From Telopea speciosissima (taxonomy: Eukaryota; Streptophyta; Magnoliopsida; Proteales; Proteaceae): a stretch of 64,000 bases of DNA. Positions within the stretch are counted from its first letter, which is position 1, and the number at the start of each line of letters is the position of its first letter. Positions 44,447-56,400 of the stretch are shown here, in pieces. Location of the stretch: contig NC_057925.1 of NCBI RefSeq assembly GCF_018873765.1, positions 16,927 to 80,926 of the forward strand. Reading direction: 5' to 3'. Under the pieces are notes generated by a model. It was not told the DNA's origin. It ran no database searches and worked only from the letters and a program-made list of their open reading frames with translations. Both the position numbers and the translations under genes were made by a program.

Positions 44447-45216
44447 TTTGGTACTTTCCTAATTTGAGTTGTTTCCTAGTTGAGTAAGTTTCCATATTGA
44501 ATTGGGTTTCTTTTATTTATATGTAATGTAAGCACATATGATGAGTTACTTGATTAGAATGAAATTGGGTTTTGTTTGAGCAAGCCTACGTGTCCTGATA
44601 GTGCAGTCTGTTGGCTGTTGGTTCTCTCTCTTCCCTTTCTCTCATGTACGATATACCCTTTCCCTTCCTTCTTGTTTGTTTTTCTTTCCTTCCCTTACCC
44701 ATTTTTCCTCTCCTTTTATTTTCTGTTCCTGTTTCCGGCAACTAGTGACAGTTAACAGCCACATAAAGTGGGTTCGACTTCCCTCACCCCTCATCTGTTA
44801 TCCCTCCTATTTTGGGGCTTGAATCGATACCCTAGGGTGAGTTAATCACCAAAGAATCAAGTCCAACAGCTTCTTCTATCTTAAGAACCAGGCCCACGAA
44901 CAGACCTGGAGTTGAGTTTGCTGCCAAAGTGTAGTTGCAGGTCCCGAGACTTCTCTCTTCATGATTGTTTAAGCTTGTTGGCACTGGAATCATAGAGGGC
45001 CTTCTGTTGTGAGTCGAACTGCAAAGCCCCAAGTCGATTGGGTCTCTCGTGAGGGAGATCTTCCCTTTGAAACAAACATCCTTCTTGCTGGTTCTATTCA
45101 TAGCTGGAGGATGAAGACAAACCCCACCTCTTCCACGCCATATCAATTTCTTACCCAACTTTCCATTATTACCTTCCACGAACCAAAACAGGGTTTCAAA
45201 CCTCGGGATCGCATCA
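44447..45216 (+). repeat. Probable Gypsy-3 5' LTR remnant
   Basis: The sequence up to GCATCA (45,216) is directly followed by a primer site, so its right part is the 3' end of an LTR. The pyrimidine-rich TTCCCTTTCTCTC tract near 44,625-44,720 suits an LTR. The left end was not located; the SMART element may be inserted in it. No partner LTR was seen. Confidence 0.45.
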
Positions 45217-45219
45217 ATT

Positions 45220-46752
45220 TGGTATCAAAGCTAAATTTCCTCCTCCCTATCCTAATTTGTGGTGGCCAACAGTGACATTATTCAACTGTTCAACTCCCAC
45301 AAGGAGAAAACCAAGCTGACATCCCCCGTCTCATAGAGGTTGATAAACTCGGCACTAGTGTTGACGGCTTCAAATCCACAGTTACTTCCCTTCAGTCCAA
45401 AATGGCGTCAGTGATGTTATTCAACTGTTCAACTCCCACAAGGAGAAAACCAAGCTGACAGTACCCGTCTCATAGACTGGTTGATAAACTCGCCACTAGT
45501 GTTGATGGCTTCAAATCCACAATTACTTGCCTTCAGTCCAAAATGGTGTCACTATAGTCTTTTATTGACAAGTTGACACCTTCGGATAAGGGGAAGAGTC
45601 CCCTTCAGTCTGGGGATTCTTCCAACTCCGTACCATAAGGCCCGATTCACATTGCCCCGCCGACCACTGACCACCGTCACCACCATGTTTTACACAACCG
45701 CTACCCCCATATGGAGCTGTACGGCATGAAAATCTTTATGGAGCTGACAGAGGAACTAGATTGGACGTCCTCGATTTTTATGGGATAACAACCCAAGGCA
45801 GATCTTGACTGGATTCACAGTTTGGACTTTGGAGATATTTTTCGGATGACACGGGTTGACTGAGGCTAGAAAGATTCTTTTTGTGGAGGCTAAACTGAAG
45901 GGCAAGGCTCAAGTCTGGTGGATCAAGCACTAGCAGAATCGAATTCAAGGCATCAGGGTATTCATTACTTAGGCTGAGATGAGGGAGGCCTTAAACTGAA
46001 GATTCCTATCGGGCGATTACAATCAACACATGCACCTCAAGTTTGCACAGTTGAGACATAACATCATGAAATTCATGATTGTTGAGTATGTAGCCAGATT
46101 TTATTACTTAGCCACTCAATCTGATTTTGGGTGGGATACGGTGGTATTGAGGGCCTAGTTTTGTAATGGCTTGCATCCTTAAATCAATGTTGTACAAGCA
46201 TCCAATCGACTTCCTAAGATGGATGACGCAGTACAAGTAGCATATCAGGTGAGGAGAGTATGAAGAGGCCATACACTTGGAAACTTTTACAGATACGTTT
46301 ACTAAGGGTGATAGTCCTAGTCAGCAACAATCTTCTCCCCAAGTAAAGTCATTCAGCAAGCCAGAAGTTAACTGTTCATAGATAGCATCTTCTAGGACAA
46401 ACCGCTCCTACTCTCTACCTCGAGGTCGAAGTTCTAACAGACTTCCCATAATGCCGAAGGCCACGACTCAGTATTTTACATGTAAAAGATACGGAAATAT
46501 TTCTTCCCAATGTCTAAACCGTCTGGTAGCTTATATTGATAAAGATTCTTTTATACCACTTGCTCCGAAAGAGCAACGGAGTCTCATGACAGTTCTATTG
46601 GAGCAAAAACATGAGCTTGGTGAAGTCCACGGTGTTAACAGCGATGGGGAACCACATCCTTGTTTCGTTTTTCGTCCTATTTTGACCACCCACAAGGTCT
46701 TTGAGAATGAAGATTGACGTATTAGCAATATCTTCCAGACCTGAGTGTAGTG
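45220..46752 (+). mobile_element. Gypsy-3 relic with primer site and gag
   Basis: Primer site TGGTATCAAAGC at 45,220-45,231. A decayed gag then reads, across many stops, RLDVLDFYG, LTEARKILFVEAKLKG, HMHLKFAQLRHNIMKF and a knuckle-like CKRYGNISSQC near 46,485. The leader is tandemly duplicated. The relic ends where Copia-5 begins at 46,753. Confidence 0.65.
45271..45548 (+). repeat. 139-bp tandem duplication in Gypsy-3 leader/gag
   Basis: Two copies beginning AGTGA-TTATTCAACTGTTC (45,271 and 45,410) and running to CAGTCCAAAATGG, with about ten differences. Confidence 0.85.
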
Positions 46753-46890
46753 TGTTAGTAGAGACTATGTAAAGTTTCGGTATTAATTTGGGATAGTTTA
46801 GGTATTAAAATGCTTTATTTTCTTATTTTCTTATTTTCCTATTGTGTCCTTTGGTTCCTTTAAGTGAATATATATTGAATGGAGTGGGAG

Positions 46891-48142
46891 TAATGTAGTC
46901 CTAGATAGATGATAGAATCTACTAGGAGCCAGGTAAAATCAGACCCTTGCAACCTACTAGCCGATTGGCAGTTTTGGGGCTGTTTAGATCAAAACTAGGA
47001 TTAGGTTTAGGGGAATGGGGGTAAATTTTATATGGTAATGCTAGTCTGGTCTAGGGGAAGCTATCAGTGAAGGTTTAAACAAGGTTTGAATGAAATTTCA
47101 AATTTCAGAAAATTAGGGTTAGGGTTTCGGGTTTTAGGAAATAAGAAAATAGGGGAAACTAGGGTTTATGATTGGAATTATGGGCAGAGGTTCAGGTCGA
47201 GTTTCCCAAGGGCAGAGAAGGTCACTCGGCCAAAGTTTCAGGCTGAATGGATGGGTAAAAGTGGAGATCTTGAAATTCTAGGGTTTTGGGTTTAATGGGG
47301 AAGGAGGGGAATAACGGTTTTGAGGGGAGGATGGACCTAGGGTTAAGGTCGAGTGGAAGGGTTGCTGAGCAGGAACTGTGGTTGAAATTTGAGTGCAAGC
47401 TGATGGGGGAATAGGGCTGGACAGGGATTCGAGGGTTTAATGAAGCTAGGGTTTAGTGGGGATCGATTGGGGAATGATTAGGGTAGGCTATAGAGGATTA
47501 GGAGGAGGATAGTTGCAGGAAATTAAAATAACTTACTGGTTTAAAGATCAGCGGCAATAACAGCTTGAAAATTGATTGAAGAAGGTATCTCCCAATCTGA
47601 ACAGATGCAAGGAGTGAAGAAGAAAAACCTCCCGACCATAACAGATGCAAGGAGTCGATCCGTAATCCCCCAATCCCTCACCTTGAGATTTACAAGGCAG
47701 CAACACTCTCACAGGAGCAAAGGCAGCAAGCTTCAAACGAAATATTTAAAAAAAATTGTATTCTTTGTAGAGCCTCCCACGTTTTCTATTAATAATATGG
47801 TCTTGGGCCCAAATCCTATTACAAATCTAAATCCCTCCTTCATAAATCGTGGAAGGGTATGACTGAAATTAAAAGCTAATTAAAACAACTTAAAACCAAT
47901 TAAAACACTTAGAAGATTCCTAAGTAACCAATAGGATATAAGACCCTATCAGCCAATAGGAACATTTCATTTAAATTGGACCAGTGGTTCAACCGGTTCA
48001 ATTTAAAACACTAAAACATGAAAAATAAAATAAGTATTGAAAACAGAAAATAAACTAAGGCTAAAATAACTAAGGCTCCCAACTAAGACCCTATGATTAG
48101 GGTGGTGGCTTCTTCAGCTCGTGGATGCTTGGATCTGCATCA
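46891..48142 (-). repeat. Gypsy-2 3' LTR
   Basis: About 1.25 kb, uninterrupted. It aligns with 52,985-53,244 plus 58,898-60,208 with few differences apart from Copia-3 and the 330-bp MITE. Includes a run of AGGGTTTNGGGTTTTAGGG-like repeats near 47,110-47,300. Confidence 0.87.
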
Positions 48143-48174
48143 ACTCTCCCCGACTTAAAAACATTCATCTCCGA

Positions 48175-49915
48175 TCAATGGGTGAAGGCCATGAAACACT
48201 CTTGCAACTCGGTGCTAAGCTTCTTGACATCAGTAATATCACTCCAAATACTGTTTTGGCTTGAAGAAACTCGTCCTCGAATTTTGTGGTGATGAAGAGG
48301 AATCAGCATGTGAGCGGCAGCTTTAACACTTCCCGAACAAAATTCTGGTGAGGCTGGAACAGTAGGAATAAAGTCTTCAAGTTGTGGAGCCTTCTCTTTA
48401 AAGAACCAAGGTGACATCACAAACTCTATGTGTTCGTTTTCTGAATCAGCAGCAACTAGGAATGTCCTGTCCATAGAGTCTTAGCAACCTTCTCATCTAA
48501 TGCTTGAGACTCATGCTCCACCTCTTCAAGAACAACATCTTGAAGGTCACTGTTTTCCTGTGGAATCACCTCTTCATCTCCTGCTGTATCAGCCATCAAT
48601 ACTTGAGTAAGAACATGAATACCTCGAGTATTGTCACTCAAATCTTCATAATAACCAGCCACATCATCATCATCGGATGGGGGATAAGCATGTAAACCTT
48701 GTTCATCATCAGAAGTTTTCTCTTCTTTTTCAGCCACATTAACCTGCCTATGCTTTTGTGGGCAATCCTTGGCATGGTGGCCTAACTCATTGCAGTGATA
48801 ACACCTGTGGGGGTCATTACTGACCATAGGGGCTTTGCCCTTGACATCCACACATGAGGAAGCTACAGGACGAGAAGTACTGCCGTTAGAGTAGCCTGAT
48901 CGTGTAGGACCAGCAGTAGAGTTGCTATGTCGTGTGTAATCAGTAGTGGTAGACTTGGATGCTGCAAAAGATGCTTTGGTGTCTTTAGTGGAGGAACCAA
49001 ATCTTCTATTCCCAGCCAATAATTCTTCAGCCTTCAATGCCTTCTCAAAACAATCCCGCACATCTCTGACATCAGCTACTCTAATACCTCTGATAATATC
49101 AGCCCTCAATCCCAGTCGAAACCGAGATAACATCTGAGTAGTACTCTCTCTCGTGCCAGTGCGAGAAGAGAGAGCATCAAACTTCTGCATGTACTCAGAT
49201 ACAATCATGGTCCCTTGGTGTAGGGAGTTGAATTGATCTTATACCTGTGCTCTGTAATGTCTGGGCAAATATTTCTCCCTCAAGTCATATCTCATATCAA
49301 CCCATGTAGTGGGTGCATGGCCATCAAGTTCCATGTCCCTTTCTGCAGTTCTCCACCATTCTCTGGCAAGACCAACCAGCTTGGTACATGCCAATCTCAT
49401 CTTCCCGTCTTCAGGCAAGTCATACCAGTCAAAGTAATCATCAAGGGCTGCAAGCCAATCATAAAATACCTGAGGATCATGGTTCCCATCGAACTCCTTT
49501 AACTCGAGCTTCACCTTCTGAGTGTCATACCTTCGATTGGAAACTTCATCTGTAAAATAGGACCTTATGTATTCTTCAAAATTAGGCCTCCTAGGCTCTT
49601 CTCTGTTTCTGTTCCTATCTTCTCTAGGCCCATCTCTGTCATTCCTGTCATATCTACGTCTGTCTCTATGATCTCTGTATCTTTCCCTGTGATCTTTATG
49701 ATCTCTGGAGTGATTCCTAAGATCTCTGGAGTGATCCCTGTGATCTCTAGAATGGCCTCTGTGAACTCTGGAGTGATCTCTGTGATCCCTTTCTCTTTCC
49801 AGAGTTCCATGTACTTCTGAATCCACTTGATATCTCTGTGAACTCTGGAGTGATCTCTGTGATCCCTTTCTCTTCCCAAAGTTCCATGTACTTCTAAATC
49901 CACCTGATATCTATC
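48175..49915 (-). pseudogene. Gypsy-2 gag (main part)
   Basis: Read from 49,915 downwards. First comes a His/Arg/Asp-repeat region (HRDHSRVHRGHSRDHRDHSR-like) and PNFEEYIRSYF. Then the Retrotrans_gag core ELKEFDGNHDPQVFYDWLAA and GLAREWWRTAERDMEL, a frame change at about 49,235, and MIVSEYMQKFDALSSRTGTR. A CCHC knuckle CYHCNELGHHAKDC (near 48,800) follows, then an acidic tail, and after another frame change near 48,470 the conserved end [20 protein letters not shown] before the purine tract. Only two or three frame breaks. No enzyme domain. The first gag exon-like piece continues at 52,760-52,975 beyond Copia-4. Confidence 0.82.
49758..49910 (-). repeat. 77-bp tandem duplication in the gag HRD region
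   Basis: Two adjacent copies of about 77 bp starting GTGAACTCTGGAGTGATCTC on the plus strand (about 49,758 and 49,838). They sit beside shorter 12-bp GATCTCTG-type repeats (49,670-49,760) that encode the His-Arg-Asp repeats. Confidence 0.75.
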
Positions 49916-49919
49916 TTCT

Positions 49920-50267
49920 TGGTGAAGTACTGTTCAAGTGAACAGTGATTTGGTTGATATGTGTATCTTCTATTTTCCTAGTCCTAGTTGGAGTCATAGT
50001 TTCTAATTATGTCAAGTCCTAATTCTACTGTGAGTTGTTAGTCTTAGTTTCAGTCTGAGTTGTTAGTTCTAGTTCTTTTCCTATTGTAACTTGGAATCCT
50101 ATCATGATTAGGAATTCCTAATCTGATTAGGAGTTCCCCTTTCTATTTGTAATTTCCCCTCTATTTATGGGGCTTTCCTATCAATGAAAACAACAAGCTA
50201 TTATTCTCTCATTCTCTCTTTTTTCTCTTCTCTCAAGTTACTGGTTACAGGTCCTAGGTTTTCTACA
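49920..50267 (+). repeat. Copia-4 5' LTR
   Basis: 348 bp. Carries the half-broken palindrome TGTTCAAGTGAACA near its start. Confidence 0.82.
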
Positions 50268-52391
50268 TGGTATCAAAGTTGTTGTAACCAGTGATTGATT
50301 CTCTTCTGGTTTGCAGTTTTGAGAGTCGTTTCAAAGTTCTCCAATTTATAGAGAAACCCTAGTTCATAGAAAGAAAAGAAGAACTAGGGTTTCCTGCTCA
50401 TTTAATCTTTATCGATTTTTTTAAATTTTCCGCAGTCATTGTATGCTGGAATTGCAAGGTTGAAGAGGATCCTTGGCTGTAACGATTTTCTGCTGCTGCC
50501 CTAAGGTTCGGAGGTTTTCTGGAAGCAGTGTCTGTTCTACTGCCGAAGATTTATTTGACTCGACACGGGCTTCTCTTGTTTTTTGAAGATCTGTTCTGCC
50601 TACGGCCTTCTTTGCTGAAATTCCAGGTTACTTGAAGACCTGCTGCATCTCGATCCATCTCGATCTACCATATCTGAACCAGATCCGTTGGCTGCTGGTT
50701 CGAAGTTTGAAGACACCCTTCATCAATGGGGTCCTTTGGTTTCCGCCTCTCTGTTTCCACTTTTCTCTTAAGTCAATGGGGGTATAGGGGTTTCCTGCTG
50801 GTAGCGTGACTGTTAACAGGTTCTCTTCGCTGGCTGAATCGATTTGCTACTGATGTTGATTATTCAGTAGCAACTTGTTGGTATCGAGTTGCTACCAAGG
50901 TTTGCTGAATCGATAACCCTGTTACTGGTTTGTGAAGATGCTCCTCCTTGATTCAAAGGTTTGGTCAATGGAGTTGCAGATCTATCGTGAGATTGGGTTT
51001 CTATGATGTGCTGCCATCGTTTTTTCGGCTGGTTTTTTGGCTGGAGGTTGGAGATGGTGCTGCTAGTTCTAGGAGATCATGAACCATGAGGAGTTGCCGC
51101 TTCTGCTGGTTCCTCTTCTCCCCTTGTTTCCGCTGCCAAGCTTTCCCTGGCTTCTTTTTGTCGTAAGGTTGAAGACAACCTTCGTACGTTGGTTTCTTAA
51201 AACCTTATATTTTGAGTTCCAATAATACCCTTCTCTTCATCTCTTATTATCTTTAATCCATTTTTTACATTTCATTCCTAGTTTAGCCTTTCTACTAGGG
51301 AATTAAATTCTTTTCCAAATCTGTCCCCTTGAAAATTCTGGTTATTTACCAAATAGCCACTCTCCATAGCCATTATTTTACCAATTGCATCCCATTTTTT
51401 TTTGTTTACCAAAACCCCTTACAAAATTCTGGTTATTTACGGAACTGCCATTACCTTTTAATACATTCCCCTATTTGACTACCCAATTGATCCTTGAAAA
51501 TTCTGGTTTATTACCAGTTTGCCCTTTGGTTTGGTTTGTATTTAAAAATGGATTTCCACCGAATTACATCCATGCCATCCTTTTTTTCCAACACGGTTCC
51601 CTTTCAATAATACTAATTCCCTTCATATCCCAAAACATACCTTTGGCAATTACCCATAACACCTTTGGAAACTTCTGGTAAATTACAATTTTGCCATTCC
51701 TTCCTTTTTAATTACCCATAGCACTTTTAGCAAATTCTGGAATATTATGTTTTTGCCCTATCTTTTACATTATCTCTGTTATGTTCACGTGTACTACACG
51801 TGAGGGGGGGATTATGTACAGTACACCTGCAGACATTATAGAAGCAGAACTTGCAGGAACACTTGGTGCAAAGCATAGACGATCAGAGTTTTCACCATTG
51901 TCAATGGGTATCTACTTTGTTATTGGGTTGAGTTTGCCATAAGGGGGAGATTGAAGTATTGAAATATTGAAGATATTTGGTTGTTGCCTATTTGAGGACT
52001 TTCGATTGGGTTGATACAGTTTTTTTTTCCGCGGCCTAATTCAGTTTGTTTTCGCTACTTGCTGCTCTAGTTATTTCACTTCAAGATTTTATGTCACTAT
52101 GACAATCTGAGATTCATCACTGGATAGCTATTGAAGATCGTTGAAAGCTGCCTTTTTTGGAAGACATTCCAGTCCCGGTTTGCTGATCATGTCTGTCCAA
52201 GTTTTGAAGATCTATTTTTTCAAGTTCTTGAAGGTTTATTTGGGAGCTGCATTCATATGTCAAGCTGGATTCAGCTGCACCTTAGTTTTTTTTTCCATTT
52301 TGTTCAAGTTGGGCATTAGTACCTTTTCTCATTTTAGTTCAAGCTGGATCTTCTTTCTTTACTTATTTGTATAATCCAGCTTGAGGGGGAG

Positions 52392-52758
52392 TGTTGAAGT
52401 ACTGTTCACGTGACACTGTTCACGTGAACAGTGATTTGGTTGATATGTGTATCTTCTATTTTCCTAGTCCTAGTTGGAGCCCTAGTTTCTAATTATGTCA
52501 AGTCCTAATTCTACTGTGAGTTGTTAGTCTTAGTTTCAGTTTGAGTTGTTAGTTCTAGTTCTTTTCCTATTGTAACTTGGAATCCTATCATGATTAGGAA
52601 TTCCTAATCTGATTAGGAGTTCCCCTTTCTATTTGTAATTTCCCCTCTATTGGGGCTTTCCTATCAATGAAAACAACAAGTTATTATTCTCTCATTCTCT
52701 CTTTTTTCTCTTCTCTCAAGTTACTGGTTACAGACTTACAGGTCCTAGGTTTTCTACA
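52392..52758 (+). repeat. Copia-4 3' LTR
   Basis: 367 bp. Longer than the 5' LTR by two short additions: a second TGTTCACGTGA unit near 52,404-52,418 and about 8 bp (AGACTTAC) near 52,733. Confidence 0.82.
52414..52433. promoter_or_regulatory. 20-bp perfect palindrome with G-box core in Copia-4 LTR
   Basis: CACTGTTCACGTGAACAGTG, a perfect palindrome centred on CACGTG, the plant G-box bound by bHLH and bZIP factors. It is preceded by a partial second copy (52,402-52,412). The same palindrome occurs in the LTR of Copia-3. Confidence 0.6.
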
Positions 52759-53244
52759 ATAGAGGACTATTGCTGTCCCTATTAGGTGCAACCTGTCTAT
52801 GCTCAATTACTTGCAACCTTTCAGCAATAGCTCTCTATTCAGCTCTAATATCATCAGCTAAGGTCTTCTGATCAGCAGTGAATTTCTGAAACATCTCTAA
52901 CATTGCTGCCATAGGATCGGGAGATGTGCTAGTAATGGATTCAACACTGGATTACCATGTTGATCCATGGCTCTGATAATAACTTAATGTAGTCCTAGAT
53001 AGATGATAGAATCTACTAGGAGCCAAGTAAAATCAGACCCTTGCCTACTAGCCGATTGGCAGTTTTGGGGTTGTTTAGGTCAAAACTAGGGTTAGGTTTA
53101 GGGGAATGGGGGTAAATTTATATGGTAATGCTAGGCAGGTCTAGGGGAAGCTATCAGTGAAGGTTAGACAAGGTTTGAATGAAATTTCAAATTTCAGAAA
53201 ATTAGGGTTTGGGTTTCAGGTTTTGGGAAATAAGAAAATAAGGG

Positions 53245-53487
53245 TGTTAACAAAACAGGTTTGTGGAATAATGCTTGAATGATCAATGAGATCAGTCAAG
53301 CTCTCTATTTATAATAATAATAAAAGAGATTACAAGCAGAAACACTATTCACGATACTGTTCATGTGAACAGTGTCACAGCCCTAATTACATTTCTACCC
53401 TTGCTCATAAATACATAAATAAAAAATAAATAAAACACCCAAAAGACTAGAATACCCCCATGGTATTCTGGTGTACATAATTTAACA
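53245..53487 (-). repeat. Copia-3 3' LTR
   Basis: 243 bp. The palindrome is mutated here (TGTTCATGTGAACA at 53,354-53,375) compared with the 5' LTR. A hairpin CCAGAATACC...GGTATTCTAG-like pair lies at its minus-strand start. Confidence 0.92.
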
Positions 53488-53494
53488 CTCCCCC

Positions 53495-56400
53495 TCAAGT
53501 TGGTGCAAATATATCAATCATGCCCAACTTGACTAGAATGGGATGGAACAATTTCCCAGATAATCCCTTAGTGAAGATATCAGCAACCTGATCAGCAGTC
53601 TTCACAAAGGGAACACAAATCAACCCTTCTTCCAGCTTTTCCTTGATGAAATGTCTGTTCACTTCAACATGTTTAGTGCGATCATGCTGTACCGGGTTGT
53701 GTGCAATGCTGATTGCAGCTTTGTTATCACAATACAACATCATAGGAAGATGAACAGGAACACCAAGATCTTGTAGCAAGCCTTTCAACCAAAGTAACTC
53801 ACAAATGCCTTGTGCCATAGCCCGAAACTCGGCTTCAGCACTAGAACGAGCCACCACATTCTGCTTCTTGCTACGCCAAGTGACCAAATTGCCACCTACA
53901 AAAGAACTGTACCCAGAGATAGACTTCCGCTATGCAGAACCAGCCCAGTCAGCATCGGTATACGCCTCTACCCGTAGGTTACCATTAGGAGTCAGAAGAT
54001 GCCTTTTCCAGGAGCTGACTTCAAGTAGTGGAGAATCCGAAGAACAGCCTCCATGTGAGAAGAATAGGGATCATGCATGAACTGACTCACAGTACTCACA
54101 GCAACAGCAATATCTGAACGAGTGTGTGAGAGATAAATCAGCTTTCCCACTAGGCGTTGGTACCGGCCTTTATCAACAGGTTCACCCTCCTTTTCTTTGA
54201 GACGAACAGTAGCCTCCATAGGAGTATCTGAAGGGTAACATCCTAACAGACCAGTTTCAGTCAACAAGTCTAGGACATACTTCCTTTGGGAGAGAAAGAT
54301 GCCTTTAGAAGATCTGGCAACCTCAATCCCAAGAAAGTACCGCAACGGCCCTAGATCTTTAATCTCGAATTCCTGCCCAAGAAACCTCTTCAACCGGCTG
54401 ATCTCATCCCCATCATTGCCTGTAACCACAATGTCATCCACATACACTATAAGAACAGTGAGCTTCTTACTAGCCCTCTTTATAAAGAGAGTATGATCAG
54501 CATTACTTTGCTTGTAGCCAACAGATGCCATTGCCTTGTGGAACCGACCAAACCATGCTCGAGGTGACTGCTTCAGCCCATACAATGCTCGGTTCAATTT
54601 GCACACCTTGCCTTCATTATTGTCTGAAGAAAAACCTGGTGGAATATCCATGTATACCTCCTCACAAAGTTCCCCATTTAGGAAGGCATTCTTCACATCC
54701 AATTGTTGGAGATCCCATCCAAGATTAACTGCACACGATAGTAAAACCCGAACTGTATTCAATTTTGCAACAGGGGCAAAAGTTTCCTGAAAGTCAATCC
54801 CATATGTTTGGGTGAAGCCCTTTGCAACCAAACGTGCCATATACCGATCCACAGACCCATCAATCTTTTGTTTGACTACAAATACCCACTTACATCCCAC
54901 TGGTTTTTTTCCTGGAGGGAGGGTTACAAGATCCCAAGTGTTGTTTTTTTCTAAAGCTCTCATTTCTTCCAACATAGCTGCCTTCCACTTTCCATCTGTA
55001 TATGCTTCCTGCCAGTTTTTAGGAATAGGAACAGAAGAAAGAGAGGACACAAATGCACGAACAGATGGAGAAAGAGAACTATAAGAAACAAAGCGAGAAA
55101 TGGGATGCAGGGTGCAAGTCCTAGTACCTTTTCGATGAGCAATAGGTAGATCGGAAGGAGAGGTCTCACCACAAGGAGGAGGAGGATCTGACTCCTGGGT
55201 TGGCAATTGGATAGGTATTGGTGCCACAGTGGATTGATGTTGCCCTCTGTTGGAGTGTCTCTTGTAGGTGATGATATTAGAGTTGTCAATTTTCTTCTGA
55301 AATTCACTGATGGTTCTCTGGACTGGAGTCAACTCCCCCTAACAATGATCATTACTACCATTATTTCCTACATACTCCCCTTGTAAAGGAGTCCCTACAG
55401 ATGAAGGGACAGCAGCCAAAGGAGGCTGGACAGCAGCGGTAGGAGGCTGGGCAGCAGTGGTAGGAGGCTGGGCAGCAGCCAAAGGAGGAATTTCAAGGGG
55501 AGGAAACACAAGCACATCTTCACTGGAACCAGAATTCTCCCCCTAAAGATGTGTAGACTGATAATAGGTAAGACTTTCACGAAAGACCACATCCATACTG
55601 ACCAAAATACGACGAGAAGGAGGGTGGTAACACTTATAACCTTTCTGGGTTAGAGAATAACCTAAAAAAATACACCTTAACCCACGAGGATCAAATTTAC
55701 CATAAGGTTTAGTGTCTCTGGCATAACACACACAACCGAAAACTTTGGGAGGAACCACAAAGGTGGAATTCCCATGTAAAATATCGGCCGGACTGCGGGA
55801 GTCAAGAACACGGGAAGGCAACCGATTAATAAGATAGGTTGCAGTAAGATTAGCATCCCCCCAATATTGGGAGGGAACATGGTGCGAAAACATCAACGCC
55901 CTGGCCACTTCCAACAAGTGTCGGTTCTTCCTTTCTGCCACACCATTTTGGGCTGGGGTATCAACACAACTTGTCTGATGAACAATCCCATTATCAGCAA
56001 GGTATTTCTGAAATTGAGTCTCCGTATACTCAGTCCCATTATCACTTTTCAAGACTTTGAGAGTAGCATTGAACTGAGTTTTGACCATGTTATGGAAATG
56101 CTGAAAACAAGAAAAAACTTGACTTTTGGTGTGTAAAAGATAAACCCATGTGTATCTAGAATGGCAATCAATAAAAGAGACAAACCAACGGTGACCAGAA
56201 ACCAAAGTCTTACAACTGGGGCCCCAAACATCAGAATGTACTAAGTGAAAAAGTGAAGAACTCTTTTTATTAGAAATAGAATAAGTTGAACATGTCTGTT
56301 TGGCCAGAACACAAGCCTCACAAAAGAAATCGGTCTTATCACAATGTTTGACCAAAGTAGGAAATAAAGATGTTAAGATGCTTAAGGGGGGGTGACCTAA

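Larger units (their letters stand above)
49920..52758 (+). mobile_element. Copia-4, non-coding Copia-type LTR element
   Basis: LTRs 49,920-50,267 and 52,392-52,758 (TGTTGAAGTACTG...TTTCTACA; the first LTR begins TGGTGAAG). Primer site TGGTATCAAAG at 50,268 and purine tract CTTGAGGGGGAG at 52,380-52,391. The 2.1-kb interior has no recognisable gag or pol; it is TTTTACC- and GGTTTCC-rich with many stops. It must depend on another Copia element. It is inserted in the Gypsy-2 gag; a target duplication could not be settled. Confidence 0.83.

Noticed and set aside
44832-45179. 115-codon open frame on the minus strand
   Set aside because: It lies in the presumed Gypsy-3 LTR and overlaps its 3' end; no family resemblance.
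46094-46300. Gypsy-3 as a gag-only element like Gypsy-1/2
   Set aside because: Its 3' part is cut by Copia-5 and no second LTR is seen, so absence of pol cannot be judged.
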